A DNA stretch of 64,000 nt from Sepiola atlantica (taxonomy: Eukaryota > Mollusca > Cephalopoda > Sepiida > Sepiolidae): contig OY744535.1 of assembly GCA_963556195.1 (NCBI GenBank), positions 90,202,949 through 90,266,948 of the forward strand. Reading direction: 5' to 3'. Shown here piece by piece: positions 32,660 through 47,100 of this stretch. Below the pieces are notes generated by a model. The model saw nothing but the letters and a program-made list of their open reading frames with translations, did no database searches and was not told the DNA's origin. The position numbers were made by a program, and so were the translations under genes. The stretch's first letter is position 1, and each line of letters begins with the position of its first letter.

Positions 32660-32779
32660 TGTTGTGAAGTTGTTCCACAGTAAATAATAAATAAAGGAAG
32701 TCAAGTCGAGGGTTGGTTTAACAAGTGTATTAACAAAGTAAGAAAGTGACTAGCTCTTGGCTAGACAGTTACAAGACTG
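32660..32779 (-). repeat. 5' LTR of the gypsy element, inner part
   Basis: Matches 28557-28676 with few differences. It is cut at 32779 by the LINE insertion and continues at 38847. Confidence 0.92.
32765..32779. repeat. Target-site duplication, left copy
   Basis: ACAGTTACAAGACTG, identical to 38832-38846. Both copies are the same stretch of the gypsy LTR (compare 28662-28676), which proves that the LINE inserted into the LTR. Confidence 0.97.
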
Positions 32780-33367
32780 GATATTTATTTAAAAAAATTC
32801 AAAATGTGGCACGAGGCCTACAAGGGGGATGGGGAAAATGTTGACCTAACTAACATTCTTAACTTAACTAGTCACAATCACCAAAACAAATTTACTCCAT
32901 TATTTACCTACTTAAAACCCAAAAATGACAATATATACATGAAATGAGAAGTGGGGGAATAAAAATGATATATATATATACAATGACAAAATAAATAAAA
33001 TTAAATGTCACTATAAGAACCTCCCACTAAAGAATGTGGCCGATAAGTAGTTTTGCCAGTCGAAAAAAGGCGATGCGGGTCAGGGAAGCTTTATTTTGAC
33101 ACATCTTTCGAAATTACGAAAGCAGACCTGCATCTCTGACAAAACAACAGATCAGTCACCTAATTGGGGTCGGGAATGGGAATTATAAAATAAAAGTCGG
33201 GGTAAAAAAAAGGGGGGGGGGAGAGGACGAAAAAAAAATAGGACCTATGACAACTTACATACCTCTAGCTAAGCTAAAAATGGGGAAGAAAACAAAACAT
33301 AATCTAATCTTGCCTAACCGGGTCAAATAAAAGGGTCAGTGTTCGGTTCGACTATCCAATATTCTGT
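32780..33367 (-). other. 3' untranslated region of the Tx1 LINE
   Basis: About 590 bp with no ORF. It contains a purine-rich run with ten G at 33205-33240 and a 10-bp TA run at 32971. Confidence 0.7.
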
Positions 33368-36300
33368 CTAAGGCACGTCCAAGTACCACTCAAAATTAGC
33401 TCCATTCACACGACACAAACGCGCAACTTTCACCCACCTTTCGTTGAAATCTGCCGGAGGGAGTTTCACCTTCTCCAGCCTGATACGCATTTTCAGGCGA
33501 GACTGGAAAATGAGGAGCTGGGAAGCAGTGAAAGTCTCTTCCCCGTAGACTTCCTTCTGTCGTGTCGACCAAATCACTCCTCTCATAACAGCTAGTAAGC
33601 AAAGAAACACATAATGCTCCTCCCACTTCATGATTGGTGCCCAATTGCAGCGTGTCGAAAAAGACTCGAAAACGAAGAACGTTCCGTTCAACATGCGAAC
33701 CGTGTAGCCTTCAACTAACTCACACAGCGGGCAAACGATGGGGCTATGAAAGAAAACATGACTGGTCGTTTCCTCCCAGTCACCGCATCGAACACAACTC
33801 GGTGTCTCTCTTAATCCCGCTGCGTAAAGCTTTTTGCCAACCCAGAGTGCATTTTATATTATCAGCCAGGTGATTGATGCCTCGTAATTATCGAAGTATT
33901 TCAACCCAGGCGCCCAAGGCCAGACCAAGCGATGTTCTCCCTTCGTAAGACCGACCTCCTCAGTAATACTGTCACGAACAGATCCCCTCACCATAACCCG
34001 ATATAGTGCTTTACGAGACAACACTCGGGTGTCAGAGAGGCTTTCTGACACCCTTAGAAGGTACTTCAAGGACTGTCGACACTCGCGATAAAAGGAGCAC
34101 TCGCGTCGAGGTAAACGAAATGCCTCACCCCATGCAAGTGCACACTTTTCAAAGACGGAAAGGCTTTCTTGGTGTCTTCCTTCCAGAATTCACCGTTTCC
34201 CTCACAAGGTGTACACATTCGGTCTAGGTAGTGTAAGCGAAGCGTATATTGACGAATCTCAACGCTTGGCATACCCAGACCGCCTTCAGACGGAAGCAAG
34301 TAGCAGATCTCTCGGCGAACCATGGGCTGCTTTCCGCGCTACAAATACACGAAAAGAGCCTTCAATAAATCAATTAGTGTGACCGCCGGCAGAGGGAGCA
34401 CAGAATGACGGTAGAGGATGAGCCACCGCTCTTCCTTTTAAAGTAAGATTTCTCAAAGACCACAGACGGGCTGCAGCCTTAACCGCTTTCAACACTTCCG
34501 ACCAATTTTTCTCCAACTGGAGATCAGGACCAAACCAGACGCCGAGTATCTTGCAAGGCCCCTCCGTCCAGCCAAAGGGCCCCTGAAAGTGGACACCCCT
34601 GCAGGCACCAATGCGTAAGCCAACAGACTTATCGCAGTTGATTTTGGCCCCTGTCACTTGTTCATACCGTCTTATTTCCATGTCGACGACCCTAATCTCA
34701 GCACTGCTCGTTACAAGCACAGTGACGTCGTCGGCATAGGTGGAGTACTTAATCATGGGGCAAGCACCAGACAAAGTAATCCCACGAAGGACCGGATTCA
34801 CCCTAAGCCTGCGAAGGAAAGGCTCCAACGCAAGTACATAAAGCATCGGTGAAAGCGGACATCCCTGACATCTGGACAAATCGAAAGGCTTCGACCTCAT
34901 TCCATTCACTTCAACCAACGCACCGGGGTTTGCATAAAAGAGGCGAATCCAGGAGCGGAAATGGGGACCAAATCCAGCCGAAGACAAGACAGCCTCCAAG
35001 TTACGATGATCGACCCTATCGAATGCTTTGGACTGATCTAAATTGATCAGCGCGGCTTCCGTGTCGACTTTCTCTATGATCAAGCGTATCATGTGCAAAT
35101 TATCTTGAATAGTCCGGCCCTTAACAGAACAAGTCTGTTCGGGACTTATTAGACGAAACAAGACAACCTGCAGACGATTAGCTAAGATCTTGGCCAAAAT
35201 CTTTAACTCTGTATTTAACATTGTTAAGGGTCGGAAATTACCTATACCATCCCCACCACTTTTGTCCTTGCGAAGCAATTTGATGATACCGCTGGTAAAG
35301 TACTGGGGGATAGACCCGTTCCTAAACCAGGAGTTAAACAACACAGCCAGCAGGAGGACAAAAATGGGCGACAACCTCAAATACAGTTCGTAAGGCAGAC
35401 CATCGATACCCGGAGACTTATCAAGGCCAACCTGTCTTAGGGCCCCCAGGACTTCATCCTCATTTATACACCCTTTGCACCTAGCTGCTTCGGTCTCCTC
35501 GAGACGAGAAATGTCAGCTAAATAGGCGTCGAACTGAGCCATTGTCAGACCGGGCTCCTTGGTAAAAAGATCCTGAAAATAAGAGCGAAAACCCTCCAAA
35601 ATCCCGTCGTTTGTAGTCACGAGACGCCCATCTGATAATGTGACACTGGCGATGTGTCGATCAGTAGACCGTCGACGTTCCTCCACACGCAGTGACGCGG
35701 CCATGTTTGTCGCCTCCTGCGGCACTCTTTTTAACCTAGCCCTAACTAACAATCCCTGATCTGCCTTGTTGTCCAAGGAGTTCAGTTCCGTTTTAGCTAC
35801 AGTAAAGGTAACGCTATCCCCCGCTTCAACCGCCCGACTTAATCTAGCTTCTAGTGCCACTTTCGTTGCCCTAGATCTAAGGTTGAGTCGACGACTATAA
35901 TCAGCAACGAAGGACCTAATAACGTTCTTAAGATGGCCCCACCACTTATTCCCAATGATAGCACCCGTCAATTCCCTCTGTAATGTTAGTAAAAGCTGTT
36001 CCTGGAAGTCCTTCAAATCGAACACCGATGTGTTGAACTTCCAGTACCCAGCCAATCTAGGCTTAGGACTATCTAAGTATACACGAACCCGGACAAGCCT
36101 ATGATCCGAGTAAATAATGTTATGAAAACTTGGACAATCTAAAAGCCCTAAATCGACTCTCCTAATTAAGAACCGATCAAAGTAACTCGAAAGTTGCCCT
36201 AAATCGGAGCCGCGACTAGCAGTCCAAGTCCATAATACTTCACGGGGTTTCTCATTTCGAAATTTATCGACAAGATCGAACTTATCGATAAAGTCACGAA

Positions 36301-36796
36301 ATGTCTTAACATCCCCGTTGCTGTTAGTTCCCCTAGGATTTCCAAAGCGATCTAAATCGGGATCCAAGACCGCGTTCTAGTCTCCCGCTAGAATTATCCG
36401 ACGCGACGTATCCATAAAGGGCTCGATCCGCCGAAAAAAAGGAACCCGCTCGGAATAGGCGTTGGGCGCATAAACCCCAATAAGCCGAAAAGCCACATCC
36501 TTTACGGTAACATCAAGAACGCACAGCCTTCCCTCGGGATCCGCATAGATTGGGTCACACGTCGCATTCAGTGTGCGCTTAACTAGCCAGGAAACCTCTC
36601 TTGAGTGAGTGTCAAAGTACGCTGAATAGAGCTGAAAGTCTCTAGTCAGCCCACCCTGATAATCACTGGGAATAAAGTGGGTCTCCTGCAAACAACATAC
36701 ATCCACGCCGAGTTGCTGAAGGTCACGTACTACTCGAAGTTTACGAGCGGTGTCCCTCAACCCTCGGCCATTTAGGCTTGCAAATCTGAGTGCCAT
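33368..36796 (-). pseudogene. Tx1 ORF2: endonuclease / reverse transcriptase, five lesions
   Basis: About 1,140 codons. The APE-type endonuclease begins MALRFASLNGRGLRD (Asn9), CCLQETHF (Glu38), LIGVYAPN, LAGD, then SDHRL near 36120. RT motifs are all present: DKSPGIDGLPYELY, NFRPLTMLN, LINLDQSKAFDRVDH, CQGCPLSPMLYVLALEP, YADDVTVLV and GAKINCDKSVGL. The C-terminal region has LGVWFGPDLQLEKNW, PMVRREICY, EGGLGMP, and a Cys-His motif CVRCGDWEETTSH...H....C near 33770. Lesions: TAG at 36377-36379 where relatives have Trp; frameshift near 34435; TAG at 34339-34341, again for Trp; frameshift near 34070; TAA at 33854-33856. The 665-codon frame 34370-36367 is the intact core. Confidence 0.93.
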
Positions 36797-36806
36797 TCTA
36801 ATGCTC

Positions 36807-38649
36807 TTAGAGTTGGGAACCCGAAACGAACATAGACGATTTTAAGACACCGACAGATGACCCCAGAGAACCTTGTCCCAGTTCAGTAGTAATGAGACCG
36901 TCCGGGGACATACCGCCAATGTCCAAGGGGAAAGTTAATTTTATCGCCCTATAGAGAGTTGGATGGATACGTACAGGGAATCTCCCAACACAAGACTTTT
37001 GAAGTAGTTTTAATTCGTCGTCATTAAAGAAAGCGAGAGGAGGCGACATCTTAAATGAGTTAATCGCCTCCTCCATCATCCTCCATACCCCCTTCGCCTT
37101 GTTTCTGGATCTTACTACAGATAAAAGTCTTTTGGCTTCTAAAAAGTTCTCTGGGTTAGAAATATATTTTTTATGAACTGTCTTCAGCGTAGCTAGGTGT
37201 CGATAATTCTTTTTTGTGGTGGTTCATCATGAGGTTTTCAGTCTCTGAAGTTACCTTACAAACATATTTGCCGGTTAAGAAAGAGGACTTCTTTTTTTTT
37301 TGGAGCCTCTATAGAGGGGCTTCGTTGACGTTTCTGGGTTGTGACAGGAGGGGGCATATCAATCTTCATTGGAGAGGGGGGCGGTGTATTTTCAGGGGTG
37401 TTACTGTGGGAGCAGAAAAGAGATGGTTTGGGGGAAACTGACTTCTCTTTGGATAAAGGGGGCAAGTTAGATTCCTTTACTGGTGAGGACGACTTTAATG
37501 GGGGGGTGCACCTTTGACTGGGGAGCGACGTTCTTTGGCCGGGGAAGTTGTTTTAACCGAATTAACTGTAGTTTCGGAGACCATTTTTTTTTTCTTCGTT
37601 TTTTTTTCTTTTTTTTCCTCTATTTTACGCTCCTCGTCGAGAGTCTTTTTAAGGTTTAGAATTTTCTTATATTGTTCACCACCAGGATCATTAGTTGTTT
37701 CGATTTCCAGCTGTTCTTCCTCAGTCATAACTTGTGCGTACGATTTTGGTGCTTTTTTGCCAGTGACAATATTCCAAACGACTTTTTTTTTGGAGATTCG
37801 TTCGAAGTGTTGCACAAGTCTTCAAATTCTTCCGGAGTAATCGTAGCAGCAGTTGGATTGGGGGGGGTCGTCTTATCTGAAGAAACTTTGGGGGTCAAGT
37901 GTTCGAGAACTCTGTTTTTGGGGTTAGGCTGGGCCGGTTTCATCCTCGTGGGGCAAGTAAATGTTAAGTGCCCCACCTCGTTACATATCCAGCAAGCTGG
38001 ACGCCTTCCAGCCACCACCATTGGCAATTTCTCCCCGTTTGCCTCAATATAATACGGTACTTTTTTAAAAGCCGATTCATTCAGCCAAACGTCAAACGAC
38101 CACGTTCCATTAAACTTATCAACCGAAATCGCAGTTATATCACCAAACTTCAGCAAAAAGGCGCTTTAATATTCACCAGGTATCAATGCCGGTACTTCAA
38201 AAACGGAAATGGTTGTTCTTCTACGTCCCATATACTCCATACGGAGTATATAGTCTTTCGTGATAATTTCTTTTTTGGAGAGTTCAATACATTCCTCCTC
38301 AGTCTTGAAAAGACTATTCCATGTATTATAGCCCTTGCACTTTACAATTCTCTCGGCACGTAATCCAGTCGTTGCAATTAGTTTTGCAACAGTATCCTTG
38401 GTCGATCTTATCAACTTTTTAGATTTTCGGTCTACCACAAACATTAGAATGTTTTTTTTTGCTAACTCTTCCAATCTTGGTAATACCAGTCTCTGTAACA
38501 AATTCAGTACAGTCTTTGGCTTTAGCGACAAATTCGCCAACGTCTATATGTAGAGCAGGAGGCCTACTCCATTCAGACTTTTCGGACGGCTGAGATGGCT
38601 TCTCAACCATTGCAGTGGTCTCCGCAGGCACACAGCTGGCAGTCGCCAT
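36807..38649 (-). pseudogene. Tx1 ORF1: CCHC nucleic-acid-binding protein, broken
   Basis: About 610 codons from MATASCVPAETTAMVEKPSQ. The readable pieces are in several frames. Residues of the first 130 include IMFVVDRKSKKLIRSTKD after a shift. There is a stop near 38166. Next is a 143-codon frame with the CCHC knuckle CWICNEVGHLTFTC (37953-37994, CX2CX4HX4C), followed by a proline-rich linker. Then comes a Lys/Glu-rich segment (37495-37815) and a proline/serine-rich piece (37256-37465). The last frame, MMEEAINSFKMSPPLAFFND, ends at 36807. ORF1 proteins of Tx1 LINEs bind the RNA of the element. At least three shifts and one stop make this copy non-functional. Confidence 0.85.
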
Positions 38650-38831
38650 GGCCGGAGAACGGTGAAAAAAAACAAAAAAAAAACTCCAAATAAAAAAATA
38701 AGGAGTAACAAAGAATAAGCAACAACTTTAACAAATAACGATAATAACAATAAGTAACAATTACTAACAACGAACTTACAGCAGTGAATAAATAACGTAG
38801 TAACAGTCGGGCTTTGTTGCTTACTGAGACA

Positions 38832-38846
38832 ACAGTTACAAGACTG
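38832..38846. repeat. Target-site duplication, right copy
   Basis: ACAGTTACAAGACTG, identical to 32765-32779. Confidence 0.97.
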
Positions 38847-38926
38847 TGCTTTGTCTTCTGGTGACTCGCACTATTTATAGTGACAACCGGTGTAGTTTCT
38901 CCTGTGTAAGAACGGCCGGTGTAACA
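38847..38926 (-). repeat. 5' LTR of the gypsy element, outer part
   Basis: TGCTTTGTCTTCTGGTGACT... through GGCCGGTGTAACA matches 28677-28755. It ends at 38926, the true outer edge of the gypsy element. With 32660-32779 it makes a 200-bp LTR. Confidence 0.93.
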
Positions 38927-41006
<2,080 letters not shown>

Positions 41007-41010
<4 letters not shown>

Positions 41011-42621
41011 GTCATGAATGTGTCTGATGATTACTGTATAAGCTATTAACGTTTTCTAATGGTCTAATATTTCTATGCAATGAGACAGCTTTAAATTGAG
41101 AGAAAATTTTAATCTGACTGCATTTCATGAAAGATTTCTATACTGTAGATAAGCGCAGCAAAGCCTTGCTTCTTATCCATTAGAACTTAAAACACATAAA
41201 TGAATCTGGCTTATGTTTACTTCGGAATAGAATACACATTTATCGCCTGGAAAAAGTGCCTCCATTTTGCCCCTAATACATAGTGTAATATATTTGGCCA
41301 TCACGGCTTGAGTGGGGTACCCCGCCTCGTTTAGGAGTAATTTATTCTACACACAATCATCGGCAACATACTGTATACTGCTTGTTTAATAGCAAACTCT
41401 ATAAAATACCTGTTCGGAGGGAATTCACTACTGTGATTCCTCTTTTGCACCATGAATCAATAAAGGAGTTTACAGAACATATCCCTGTTCATCTTTCAAA
41501 ATAACAATGATTCCCATACTCCAGTTATCAGTGTGCCATTGCCTTTTAAACAAATGAGTATCGTTGTAATTCTTCTTCATCCCATGGATTGATCATTTGA
41601 CATTGTTCGAGTTTGTTTCTGTATGCGTGAGCTATCAAAATTGAATTTTTGTAGCCTAACTCAAATAGCTTCTATCGGATGAAATCATAAATAGCTTTCT
41701 ACAGCGTTTGGTTAACTTAAGAGACATTTGTTGATTATCCTTGCAGCTGGAATATTCATAAGATCAAGTTAGGGTCTAACATGCAATTTTAAACATGGAT
41801 ATCCCTGTTGATCTCCTTAAAGCCGAATACACTTCGATAGTGGTTAACGAGTCATACGAACTTGTACACTTTGACAGCAAAGCAAAGTCTATCAAAGCCT
41901 GATCCTGTCTATATTTCTACATTCTTTATCAGTGTATTGTAATTTTGCATTTGCAACCAGAGTTCACTTCAAACGATGAAGCAATCTTAGAATGTGTATG
42001 TTTCATTAAAAATATTAAATTCATGTTATAGTGATCTACTCTATATCGTCATTGTATTGGCCTTTCCTGATCCAATGAATAGGGTCGGCATGTGGTCATG
42101 TGGTCAGCAGGCGTGAGAAAAAGTGACGTGACGAAGCAGAATCTGCCAACCCATTACTTCTGTACTTTATGTTAACACCATTTCTTGGTAATTAGTTTCA
42201 TGTTAGTGTTATTTATTTTAGACATTAACGTCGGATGGGAAAAGCATTGATATTTAGGTAGAGAAACACACAAATCTTCACTAAATACTTACATGTAGAA
42301 TTCACATTAGAAAGTAAGAAAAAAGTAAGTAAAAAACATTTACACAAAACCGTAAGAAATACGAAGACTGATTAATTGTATTAAAGGAAATTATAGTTAC
42401 GTAATGCTCATAAGCTTCACATTTAAAGTACAGCATTTATGACAAAGGCACCTGACAGTATTTTCAAAGTTGTGTTTGGTGCATTTATGCCAAGACAAAA
42501 AAGTTAATTCTAACAAAAACCTAGTTGAAATTCAAAGTCTGATATGAATGTGTTTTCGTATGTCAATGTTCCGTGTAAGATACGATTAATAATTAATAAG
42601 GTAACAAAGAGGTTTCAATTT
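41007..42621. other. AT-rich DNA between minisatellite and satellite array
   Basis: 1.6 kb with no ORF worth calling, no RNA gene and no named repeat. It forms the unique left flank of the satellite array. Confidence 0.5.
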
Positions 42622-43250
42622 GTTAGGTGGAGATTTCACTAGAAGTGTAATTAAGCAAACAATAAAAAATAGCTCGACTAGTTAGGTGGAGATTTCACTA
42701 GGAGTGTGATTAAGCAAACAAAAAAAGAGCTGGACTAGTTAGGTTGAGATTTCACTAGAAGTGTAATTAAGCAAACAATAAAAAATAGCTCGACTAGTTA
42801 GGTGGAGATTTCACTAGGAGTGTGATAAAGCAAACAATAAAAAAGAGCTCGACTCGATAGGTGGATATTTCACTAGGAGTGTGATTAAGCAAACAATAAA
42901 AAAGAGCTCGACTAGTTAGGTGGAGATTTCACTAGGAGTGTAATTAAGCAAACAATAAAAAATAGCTCGACTAGTTAGGTGGAGATTTCACTAGGAGTGT
43001 GATAAAGCAAACAATAAAAAAGAGCTCGACTTGTTAGCTGGAGATTTTACTAGACGTGTGATTAAACAAACAGTAAAAAGAGCTCGACTAGTTAGGTAGA
43101 GATTTCACTATGGGTGTGATTTAGTCAACAATAAGAAAAGAGTTCGACTAGTTTGGTGAAGATTTCAGTAGGAGTGTGATAAACAAACAATAAAAAAAGT
43201 TAGACTAGTTAGGTGGATATTTCACAAGGAGTGTGATTAAGCAAACAAAA
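42622..43250 (+). repeat. Degenerate left edge of the satellite array
   Basis: The first ten or so units carry far more private changes than the interior (TAGAAGTGTAATTAAG, AATAGCTC, GTTAGCTGGAGATTTTACTA, GTGATTTAGTCAAC, AGTTTGGTGAAG). Such decay is typical of the edge of an array that is homogenised in its interior. The edge is at about 42622. Confidence 0.85.
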
Positions 43251-43699
43251 AAAAAGAGCTCGACTAGTTAGGTGGAGATTTCACTAGGAGTGTGATAAAG
43301 CAAACAATAAAAAAGAGCTCGACTCGATAGGTGGATATTTCACTAGGAGTGTGATTAAGCAAACAATAAAAAAGAGCTCGACTAGTTAGGTGGAGATTTC
43401 ACTAGGAGTGTGATTAAGCAAACAATAAAAAAGAGCTCGACTAGTTAGGTGGAGATTTCAGTAGGAGTGTGATTAAACAAACAATAAAAAAGAGCTCGAC
43501 TAGTTAGGTGGAGATTTCACTAGGAGTGTGATTAAGCAAACAATAAAAAAGAGCTCGACTAGTTAGGTGGAGATTTCACTAGGAGTGTGATTAAGCAAAC
43601 AATAAAAAAGAGCTCGACTAGTTAGGTGGAGATTTCACTAGGAGTGTGATTAAGCAAACAATAAAAAAGAGCTGGACTAGTTAGGTGGAGATTTCACTA

Positions 43700-46600
43700 G
43701 GAGTGTGATTAAGCAAACAATAAGAAAGAGCTCGACTAGTTAGGTGGAGATTTCACTAGGAGTGTGATTAAGCAAACAAAAAAAGAGCTGGACTAGTTAG
43801 GTGGAGATTTCAGTAGGAGTGTGATTAAACAAACAATAAAAAAGAGCTCGACTAGTTAGGTGGAGATTTCACTAGGAGTGTCACAAAGCCAACAATAAAA
43901 AAGAGCTGGACTAGTTAGGGGGAGATTTCACTAGGAGTGTGATTAAGCAAACAATAAAAAAGAGCTCGACTAGTTAGGTGGATATTCCCCTAGGAGTGTG
44001 ATTAAACAATCAATAAAAAAGCTGTACTACTTAGGTGGAGATTTCACAATGAGTGTGATTAAGCAAACAATAAAAAAGAGCTGGACTAGTTAGGTGGAGA
44101 TTTCACTAGGAGTGTGATTAAGCAAACAATAAAAATGAGCTCGACTAGTTAGGTGGAGATTTCACTAGGAGTGTGATTAAGCAAACAATAAAAATGAGCT
44201 CGACTCGATAGGTGGAGATTTCACTAGGAGTGTGATTAAGCAAACAGAAAAAAGAGCTGGACTAGTTAGGTTGAGATTTAACTAGGAGTGTGATTATACA
44301 AACAATAAAAAAGAACTCGACTAGTTAGGTGGAGATTTCACTAGGAGTGTCACAAAGCCAACAATAAAAAAGAGCTGGATTAATTAGGTGGAGATTTCAC
44401 TAGGAGTGTGATTAAGCAAACAATAAAAAAGAGCTTCACTAGTTAGGTGGAGATTTCACTAGGAGTGTGATTAAGCAAACAAAAAAAAGAGCTGGACTAG
44501 TTAGGTGGAGATTTCAGTAGGAGTGTGATTAAGCAAACAATAAAAAAGAGCTCGACTAGTTAGGTGGATATTCCCCTAGGAGTGTGATTAAACAATCAAT
44601 AAAAAAGCTGTACTACTTAGGTGGAGATTTCACAAGGAGTGTGATTAAGCAAACAATAAAAAAGAGCTGGACTAGTTAGGTGGAGATTTCACTAGGAGTG
44701 TGATTAAGCAAACAATAAAAAAGAGCTGGACTAGTTAGGTGGAGATTTCACTAGGAGTGTGATTAAGCAAACAATAAAAAAGAGCTCGACTAGTTAGGTG
44801 GATATTCCCCTAGGAGTGAGATTAAGCAAACAATAAAAAAGAGCTCGACTAGTTAGGTGGAGATTTCACTAGGAGTGTGATTAAGCAAACAATAAAAATG
44901 AGCTCGACTCGATAGGTGGAGATTTCACTAGGAGTGTGATTAAGCAAACAAAAAAAAGAGCTGGACTAGTTAGGTGGAGATTTCACTAGGAGTGTGATTA
45001 AGCAAACAATAAAAATGAGCTCGACTAGTTAGGTGGAGATTTCACTAGGAGTGTGATTAAGCAAACAATAAAAATGAGCTCGACTCGATAGGTGGAGATT
45101 TCACTAGGAGTGTGATTAAGCAAACAAAAAAAAGAGCTGGACTAGTTAGGTTGAGATTTAACTAGGAGTGTGATTATACAAACAATAAAAAAGAGCTCGA
45201 CTAGTTAGGTGGAGATTTCACTAGGAGTGTCACAAAGCCAACAATAAAAAAGAGCTGGATTAATTAGGTGGAGATTTCACTAGGAGTGTGATTAAGCAAA
45301 CAATAAAAAAGAGCTTGACTAGTTAGGTGGAGATTTCACTAGGAGTGTGATTAAGCAAACAATAAAAAAGAGCTCGACTAGTTAGGTGGAGATTTCACTA
45401 GGAGTGTGATTAAGCAAACAATAAAAAAGAGCTCGACTAGTTAGGTGGAGATTTCACTAGGAGTGTGATTAAGCAAACAATAAAAAAGAGCTGGACTAGT
45501 TAGGTGGAGATTTCACTAGGAGTGTGATTAAGCAAACAATAAGAAAGAGCTCGACTAGTTAGGTGGAGATTTCACTAGGAGTGTGATTAAGCAAACAAAA
45601 AAAGAGCTGGACTAGTTAGGTGGAGATTTCAGTAGGAGTGTGATTAAACAAACAATAAAAAAGAGCTCGACTAGTTAGGTGGAGATTTCACTAGGAGTGT
45701 CACAAAGCCAACAATAAAAAAGAGCTGGACTAGTTAGGGGGAGATTTCACTAGGAGTGTGATTAAGCAAACAATAAAAAAGAGCTCGACTAGTTAGGTGG
45801 ATATTCCCCTAGGAGTGTGATTAAACAATCAATAAAAAAGCTGTACTACTTAGGTGGAGATTTCACAAGGAGTGTGATTAAGCAAACAATAAAAAAGAGC
45901 TGGACTAGTTAGGTGGAGATTTCACTAGGAGTGTGATTAAGCAAACAATAAAAATGAGCTCGACTAGTTAGGTGGAGATTTCACTAGGAGTGTGATTAAG
46001 CAAACAATAAAAATGAGCTCGACTCGATAGGTGGAGATTTCACTAGGAGTGTGATTAAGCAAACAGAAAAAAGAGCTGGACTAGTTAGGTTGAGATTTAA
46101 CTAGGAGTGTGATTATACAAACAATAAAAAAGAACTCGACTAGTTAGGTGGAGATTTCACTAGGAGTGTCACAAAGCCAACAATAAAAAAGAGCTGGATT
46201 AATTAGGTGGAGATTTCACTAGGAGTGTGATTAAGCAAACAATAAAAAAGAGCTCGACTAGTTAGGTGGAGATTTCACTAGGAGTGTGATTAAGCAAACA
46301 AAAAAAAGAGCTGGACTAGTTAGGTGGAGATTTCAGTAGGAGTGTGATTAAGCAAACAATAAAAAAGAGCTCGACTAGTTAGGTGGATATTCCCCTAGGA
46401 GTGTGATTAAACAATCAATAAAAAAGCTGTACTACTTAGGTGGAGATTTCACAAGGAGTGTGATTAAGCAAACAATAAAAAAGAGCTGGACTAGTTAGGT
46501 GGAGATTTCACTAGGAGTGTGATTAAGCAAACAATAAAAAAGAGCTCGACTAGTTAGGTGGAGATTTCACTAGGAGTGTGATTAAGCAAACAATAAAAAA

Positions 46601-47100
46601 GAGCTCGACTAGTTAGGTGGATATTCCCCTAGGAGTGAGATTAAGCAAACAATAAAAAAGAGCTCGACTAGTTAGGTGGAGATTTCACTAGGAGTGTGAT
46701 TAAGCAAACAATAAAAATGAGCTCGACTCGATAGGTGGAGATTTCACTAGGAGTGTGATTAAGCAAACAAAAAAAAGAGCTGGACTAGTTAGGTGGAGAT
46801 TTCACTAGGAGTGTGATTAAGCAAACAATAAAAATGAGCTCGACTAGTTAGGTGGAGATTTCACTAGGAGTGTGATTAAGCAAACAATAAAAATGAGCTC
46901 GACTCGATAGGTGGAGATTTCACTAGGAGTGTGATTAAGCAAACAAAAAAAAGAGCTGGACTAGTTAGGTTGAGATTTAACTAGGAGTGTGATTATACAA
47001 ACAATAAAAAAGAGCTCGACTAGTTAGGTGGAGATTTCACTAGGAGTGTCACAAAGCCAACAATAAAAAAGAGCTGGATTAATTAGGTGGAGATTTCACT
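43700..47100 (+). repeat. Higher-order repeat, 1,819-bp period
   Basis: Marker variants recur 1,819 bp apart: AATAAGAAAG at 43721 and 45540; GCTGGATTAATTAGG at about 44377 and 46196, and again at 45257 and 47076; and the TATTCCCC unit at about 43981 and 45797. The order of variant units is the same in both copies. Confidence 0.85.

Larger units (their letters stand above)
32780..38831 (-). mobile_element. Tx1-type (L1-clade) LINE, nearly full length
   Basis: A 6.05-kb minus-strand non-LTR element bounded by perfect 15-bp target duplications. It has ORF1 (CCHC knuckle) and ORF2 (apurinic-type endonuclease, RT, C-terminal Cys-His region), with ORF2 starting 10 bp after the ORF1 stop. The 5' end (38831) keeps about 180 bp before ORF1, so it is probably full length. 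There is no poly-A tail at the 3' side (32780 reads ATATTTATTTAAAAAAATTC on the + strand). Only a few stops and shifts interrupt the two ORFs. The overall protein plan and RT motifs match the Tx1 group known from frogs, fish and molluscs. Confidence 0.93.
28557..38926 (-). mobile_element. Ty3/gypsy element lacking integrase, interrupted by a Tx1 LINE
   Basis: Minus-strand LTR retrotransposon. Both LTRs are about 200 bp (28557-28755 is the 3' LTR; 32660-32779 plus 38847-38926 is the 5' LTR, split by a LINE). Without the LINE the element is about 4.3 kb. It encodes Gag (30753-31862), a damaged protease, and RT/RNase H, but the sequence goes from the post-RNase H linker straight into the polypurine tract. 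The integrase, normally over 1 kb, is missing. It is a deletion derivative that could only move with help from a complete relative. The left flank is a TA tract; no clear target duplication is seen. Confidence 0.9.

Noticed and set aside
37514..37840. 108-codon plus-strand frame rich in Phe and Ser
   Set aside because: Antisense shadow of the Lys/Glu-rich part of Tx1 ORF1.
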